Source: an uncultured Bacteroides sp.
GTDB lineage: Bacteria; Bacteroidota; Bacteroidia; Bacteroidales; Bacteroidaceae
DNA: 60,668 nt
Direction of reading: 5' to 3'
NCBI RefSeq assembly: GCF_900547205.1
Contig: NZ_URFY01000027.1
Span: 1 to 60,668 of the forward strand
In this document: positions 58,692 through 60,668 of the stretch, in pieces
How positions within the stretch are numbered: position 1 is the first letter of the stretch
Layout: each line of letters begins with the position of its first letter
Made by a program: the position numbers and the translations under genes
Notes under the pieces: model-generated
Seen by the model: the letters and a program-made list of their open reading frames with translations, nothing else
Told to the model about the DNA's origin: nothing
Database searches by the model: none

Positions 58692-60506
58692 ATGAACATC
58701 AAAACTAAGATTACAAGTATCATTCTCACAGGACTATGCTGTACCTGTTACATTAATGGACAAAATGCCACGGGAATCACACATTCAGGACGATCTACCG
58801 AACAAGCACCTTTTCCAATGACAACCTACGTTGAACTTACCAACCCTGCTCCTACCGACGAAGCATCTTGGAAAGGACTTTCCGGAGCACAGTGCTCTTG
58901 GGGAAATACGCATACCCGATATAAGAAAGAGGTGAATCCCCGCCTGAACAAGAAAAGCATCAGCGTCACCGGTTGGAAGGGAGAAAGAGTAGCCGCTCAG
59001 TTAGTCATCTCTTCTCCTGTCGATTTGGAGAACGTATCTGTAGAAGTCGGTCCGCTCACCCATTCATCGGGTAAGGATAAAATTGCTTCGGACAATATGC
59101 TGAAAGGCTTTGTCAGATATGTGATGACGGATGGACTCAACAAGGAGGGACAGGGAACTTGCGGACACAGACCGGACCTGTCGAAGTATGACTCTACATT
59201 AGTTGCCGACCCAATCGACCACTTGGCGACAGCTCTTCCCATGAAAGCAAAAACATCACAAGGATATTGGATACGTACATGGATTCCTGAGAACGCACTT
59301 CCCGGAAATTACTCATCAGACGTAGTGGTGAAAAACGGACAGGATGTAATCGGCAAATTAAAACTGAACGTTCAGGTTCAGAACCGTACGCTGCCTCAGC
59401 CCGAACAATGGGCTTTCCATCTCGACCTGTGGCAGAATCCGTTTGCCATAGCCCGCTATTATCAAGTACCGTTATGGTCGGAAGAGCATTTCAAAGCCTT
59501 GAAAACAGAGTTGCAACCTTATGCAGATGCCGGAGGAAAAGTAATCACCGTTTCCATCATGCACCACCCTTGGGGCGGACAAACTTACGATCCGTTCGAA
59601 ACAATGGTTACTTGGGTGAAGAGAGTAGACGGCACGTGGCTGTTCGATTATACCATCTTCGACAAATGGATTGAATTGATGATGGACTTAGGAGTCACTA
59701 AAGAAATAGGGTGCTACTCCATGATTCCATGGAAACTATCATTCCAATACTTCGACCAGGCAACCAACACGCTGAAAGAACTGAAAGCGAAACCGGGAGA
59801 CAAGGCCTACCATGACCTTTGGGTGACTATGTTGAAAGATTTCGCCGCCCACCTGAAATCTAAAGGTTGGTTCGACATTACCCACGTCGCCATGGACGAA
59901 CGTCCAATGAAGGATATGATGGAAGCCTTTAAAATAATCCGCGAAGCCGATCCTAACTATAAAGTTTCTCTGGCAGGTTCACTCCACGAAGAACTCTCTG
60001 ATGATTTGAACGACTATTGCGTGGCAATAGGCATGAAATATACCGAAGAGATGAAGAAGAAGCGGAAAGACGAAGGAAAGATTACTACATACTATACCTG
60101 CTGTTCCGAATCTCAACCCAATACGTATACTTTCAGCGATCCTGCCGAAGCATCTTGGCTGGCTTGGTATGCAGCCAAAGAAAATCTGGATGGATACCTG
60201 CGTTGGGCACTTAACTCCTGGACCCTCGAACCACTGCTCGACAGCCGTTTCTACTCTTGGGGCGGTGGAGATACATATATGCTCTACCCGGGCGGTAGAA
60301 CCTGCTTGCGTTTCGAGAATCTTGTAGACGGCATACAAGCCTATGAAAAGATTCGAATCTTAAAAACCGAGTTGCAAGCAAAAGGAAAGACATCTACCCT
60401 CAAGAAACTGGATAAGATACTCAAGAGCTTCGATGAAGTTCAATTGATGAAAACTCCGGCATCCGTTGTTGTTGAAAGAGCAAATAAGTTCATCAACAGT
60501 CTCTAA
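58692..60506 (+). CDS. Secreted glycoside-hydrolase-like protein (DUF4091/DUF6067-like)
   Basis: 604 residues. Signal peptide to about 24 (LTGLCCTCYINGQ), with no lipobox that fits well. Residues ~30-230 are a beta-rich domain (KGERVAAQLVISSPVDLENVSVEV). The rest resembles a TIM-barrel of the DUF4091 family: VITVSIMHHPWGG, WFDITHVAMDERPMKDMMEAF (a likely catalytic carboxylate pair), TTYYTCCSESQPNTYTFSDPAEASWLAWYAAKENLDGYLRWALNSWT and TYMLYPGGRTCLRFENLVDGIQAYEKI. Family members are predicted to act on glycans, but no substrate is known to me. A strong terminator follows. Confidence 0.85.
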   Translation: MNIKTKITSIILTGLCCTCYINGQNATGITHSGRSTEQAPFPMTTYVELTNPAPTDEASWKGLSGAQCSWGNTHTRYKKEVNPRLNKKSISVTGWKGERVAAQLVISSPVDLENVSVEVGPLTHSSGKDKIASDNMLKGFVRYVMTDGLNKEGQGTCGHRPDLSKYDSTLVADPIDHLATALPMKAKTSQGYWIRTWIPENALPGNYSSDVVVKNGQDVIGKLKLNVQVQNRTLPQPEQWAFHLDLWQNPFAIARYYQVPLWSEEHFKALKTELQPYADAGGKVITVSIMHHPWGGQTYDPFETMVTWVKRVDGTWLFDYTIFDKWIELMMDLGVTKEIGCYSMIPWKLSFQYFDQATNTLKELKAKPGDKAYHDLWVTMLKDFAAHLKSKGWFDITHVAMDERPMKDMMEAFKIIREADPNYKVSLAGSLHEELSDDLNDYCVAIGMKYTEEMKKKRKDEGKITTYYTCCSESQPNTYTFSDPAEASWLAWYAAKENLDGYLRWALNSWTLEPLLDSRFYSWGGGDTYMLYPGGRTCLRFENLVDGIQAYEKIRILKTELQAKGKTSTLKKLDKILKSFDEVQLMKTPASVVVERANKFINSL

Positions 60507-60527
60507 ACCGGACCCCTACAATTTAAG

Positions 60528-60577
60528 AAGAGTTCCATCCGTAGAAGCAATGTTTTCTGCGGATGGAACTCTTTTTT
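60528..60577 (+). terminator. Strong intrinsic terminator after the DUF4091 gene
   Basis: AAGAGTTCCATCCG (60528-60541) pairs perfectly with CGGATGGAACTCTT (60560-60573), with additional weak pairing inside, followed by six Ts. The 91 bases from 60578 to the end show no gene or repeat I can support. Confidence 0.9.
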
Positions 60578-60668
60578 ACCCCTCATTTCCACCGGATATT
60601 CATTTCTTAAATGGGGTCAAGTCGAAAACTCTGTGGTTATATTATGCCGGTATCCAAAAGAAATTTAT

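Overview
The window is chromosomal DNA from a gut Bacteroides species or a very close relative. The evidence is the Bacteroides-type promoters (-33 TTG/TTTG and -7 TAnnTTTG) in front of many genes, a SusC/SusD polysaccharide utilisation locus (PUL) with a hybrid two-component-like regulator next to it, several GH92 mannosidases, and Bacteroidales-specific families (DUF4827, VirE_N/DUF3874, HU-like proteins with extensions).

Layout. (1) 1-7.6 kb is an accessory patch: a decayed tyrosine recombinase, a lone UPF1/Dna2-like SF1 helicase, a ferredoxin-nitroreductase fusion, and a VirE_N/VapE-like primase-helicase divergent from an HU-like protein with a C-terminal winged helix. The HU leader carries paired TCAC-N4-GTGA sites and a 43-codon ORF. 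(2) 7.6-13.0 kb is housekeeping: a tandem SH3 protein, a GNAT acetyltransferase, an outer-membrane patatin, tRNA-Pro(GGG), QueA and a Nudix hydrolase. (3) 13.0-20.4 kb holds a 22-bp tandem repeat, then a CzcA-type RND pump fused to a TolC-like domain, its membrane fusion protein, and a LytS/LytTR pair. (4) 20.5-41.4 kb is a minus-strand PUL: SusC, SusD, a calpain-like discoidin lipoprotein, a small lipoprotein, two GH92 enzymes, a basic-secretory-protein metallopeptidase lipoprotein and a GH92-GH43 fusion. Its regulator has the HTCS layout, but its kinase and receiver signatures are degenerate. A 29-30 bp direct repeat upstream of susC is the likely operator. The gene set suggests attack on mannosylated glycoproteins, with peptidases and exo-mannosidases working together. 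(5) 41.4-47.4 kb is a compact phage-derived cassette: a CI/Cro-like divergent pair, a replication-initiator-like protein, two hypothetical proteins, a protein joining a MerR-like HTH, a sigma-region-4-like HTH and an RNA polymerase alpha C-terminal-domain-like module, a second HU-like protein, a holin-like coiled coil and an endolysin-like amidase. No capsid, tail or integrase gene is present. (6) 47.4-60.7 kb is mostly core genome: an Rpn/PD-(D/E)XK transposase-family nuclease, DUF4827 plus glmM, an NrnA-like DHH phosphoesterase, the operon sua5-clc-fmt-rpe-comEC, a thioesterase sharing an overlapping divergent promoter with sua5, and a secreted DUF4091 glycoside-hydrolase-like protein.

The most unusual items are the alpha-CTD fusion protein and the cassette around it, the apparently kinase-dead HTCS with its direct-repeat operator, the calpain-like lipoprotein inside a mannosidase PUL, and a 22-bp tandem repeat present at two loci 30 kb apart. 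All functional calls are by eye from sequence; no database search was run.
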